Shown in pieces: positions 15,194-15,747 of a DNA stretch of 15,747 nucleotides; positions within the stretch are counted from its first letter, which is position 1; each line of letters opens with the position of its first letter. A model generated the notes under the pieces. The model was not told where the DNA came from. It made no database searches and saw only the letters and a program-made list of their open reading frames with translations. The DNA is taken from positions 1-15,747 of the forward strand of contig JAILBP010000069.1 in the NCBI GenBank assembly GCA_024680835.1, read 5' to 3'. Made by a program: the position numbers and the translations under genes. Origin of the DNA: RGIG6904 sp024680835. GTDB lineage: Bacteria; Bacillota; Clostridia; Lachnospirales; Lachnospiraceae.

Positions 15194-15747
15194 ATGGATG
15201 ATGAGCACATAAAAGTATTTGAGGAAGCCATTAAACAGACACGCGTTCCGGTTTTGGTATTGGATCAGAAGTGGCACAGACTTTTTGCGTTGAGCGGAAA
15301 ACCGGATGATGTGGTTGAGATAGAGCTGGAACTTAATGAACTGCTGCAGGAACAGGGGCGGCTTAACGAGGAAATGAAAGAGTTAAGACGCAATAAAAAC
15401 AAACTCATGAGCGCCGTGGTGGCCAACATGGAGGGCGCCGAGGAAGGCAAAGAAGCGGATCGCCTTGATGCCAATAAGAACATGATGGATGAGATCAACG
15501 AGTCCATAGACCGGAAAAATGACGAGATCGCACTGATGCCGGAGCGCATCAGGGAGGTCAACAACAGACTTATGTCGGTGACGATGCTCTTTTGCTACGA
15601 CAGGCTCAGGACCAATCACGCTGAAGCCAAGGAGATAGGTGACTGGATCGCGGAAGTCCGGGTTGAGCTCAAGAAAAATATCATCAGAAAACAAAACCGT
15701 GATATAAACAGCAGACAGATATATAATTACATGCATTCCATGTTCGG
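15194..15747 (+). CDS. Coiled-coil protein of unknown function, 5' part (continues at 1-349)
   Basis: ATG 15194 is nine bases after GGAGG (15180-15184). The frame runs open to the window end, where its last 141 bases equal the window start. The conceptual join gives 253 residues. The protein begins MDDEHIKVFEEAIKQTRVPV, with a short hydrophobic turn (VPVLVLDQKWHRLF). Then come two helical, heptad-like stretches rich in Glu, Lys, Leu and Asn (about 40-80 and 85-138), predicting an antiparallel coiled coil. There is no signal peptide, membrane span or known catalytic motif. The gene lies 57 bases after the ABC-F gene and, once joined, overlaps nnr. I recall similar unnamed genes in this position in Lachnospiraceae but cannot name the family. 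Confidence 0.85.
   Translation, partial: MDDEHIKVFEEAIKQTRVPVLVLDQKWHRLFALSGKPDDVVEIELELNELLQEQGRLNEEMKELRRNKNKLMSAVVANMEGAEEGKEADRLDANKNMMDEINESIDRKNDEIALMPERIREVNNRLMSVTMLFCYDRLRTNHAEAKEIGDWIAEVRVELKKNIIRKQNRDINSRQIYNYMHSMF
15607..15747. repeat. Terminal direct repeat, right copy
   Basis: This is identical to bases 1-141, with no mismatch on reading both copies through. Removing one copy leaves a 15,606-bp circle with the coding frame preserved across the join. Confidence 0.95.

Noticed and set aside
1..15747. Plasmid or phage identity suggested by the circular ends
   Set aside because: No replication initiator, partition, relaxase, toxin-antitoxin, capsid, integrase or transposase gene was found. 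The content is chromosomal housekeeping, so I do not call it a plasmid.

Overview
This window is about 15.7 kb of core bacterial chromosome. Every gene I can support lies on the + strand, with short gaps or overlaps. The proteins look like those of anaerobic Firmicutes of the class Clostridia, most likely family Lachnospiraceae. The pointers are strong AGGAGG-type ribosome binding sites, a glycogen synthase next to cell-wall and housekeeping genes, and a zinc-ribbon membrane protein ending in VSGN motifs. The family assignment is from recognition, not a search.

Layout: the 3' end of a coiled-coil protein of unknown function (1-349); nnr, NAD(P)H-hydrate repair (346-1860); alr, alanine racemase (1850-2962); a candidate promoter, then yebC (3072-3809); a tandem array of composite palindromes (3793-4047); glgA, glycogen synthase (4085-5530); a perfect hairpin (5576-5600), then uppP, undecaprenyl-diphosphatase (5630-6505); ftsK, DNA translocase (6527-9640); folD (9643-10482); a zinc-ribbon, single-span membrane protein (10486-11973); a 227-bp cloverleaf-like inverted-repeat element (11993-12219); an mscS-type mechanosensitive channel (12249-13169); an ABC-F ATPase (13226-15136); and the 5' end of the coiled-coil gene (15194-15747).

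The last 141 bases (15607-15747) are identical to the first 141. Joining the ends gives a 15,606-bp circle in which the coiled-coil gene is one intact 253-codon frame running into nnr with an ATGA overlap. No replication, partition, mobilisation, phage or transposase gene is present. The circle is therefore better read as an assembly product, a tandem duplication or an excised chromosomal segment than as a plasmid. Both intergenic repeat blocks exceed 141 bp and are candidate sites where such a circle could have been closed.

Functionally the genes form a growth and envelope set. Alr and UppP feed peptidoglycan synthesis, FtsK handles chromosomes at division, MscS protects against osmotic downshock, Nnr and FolD maintain cofactors, GlgA stores glucose, and YebC and the ABC-F protein act on translation. 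The least ordinary content is non-coding: the cloverleaf element before mscS and the GAA-loop palindrome array between yebC and glgA. I found no CRISPR array, tRNA, rRNA, transposase or obvious new enzymatic system.
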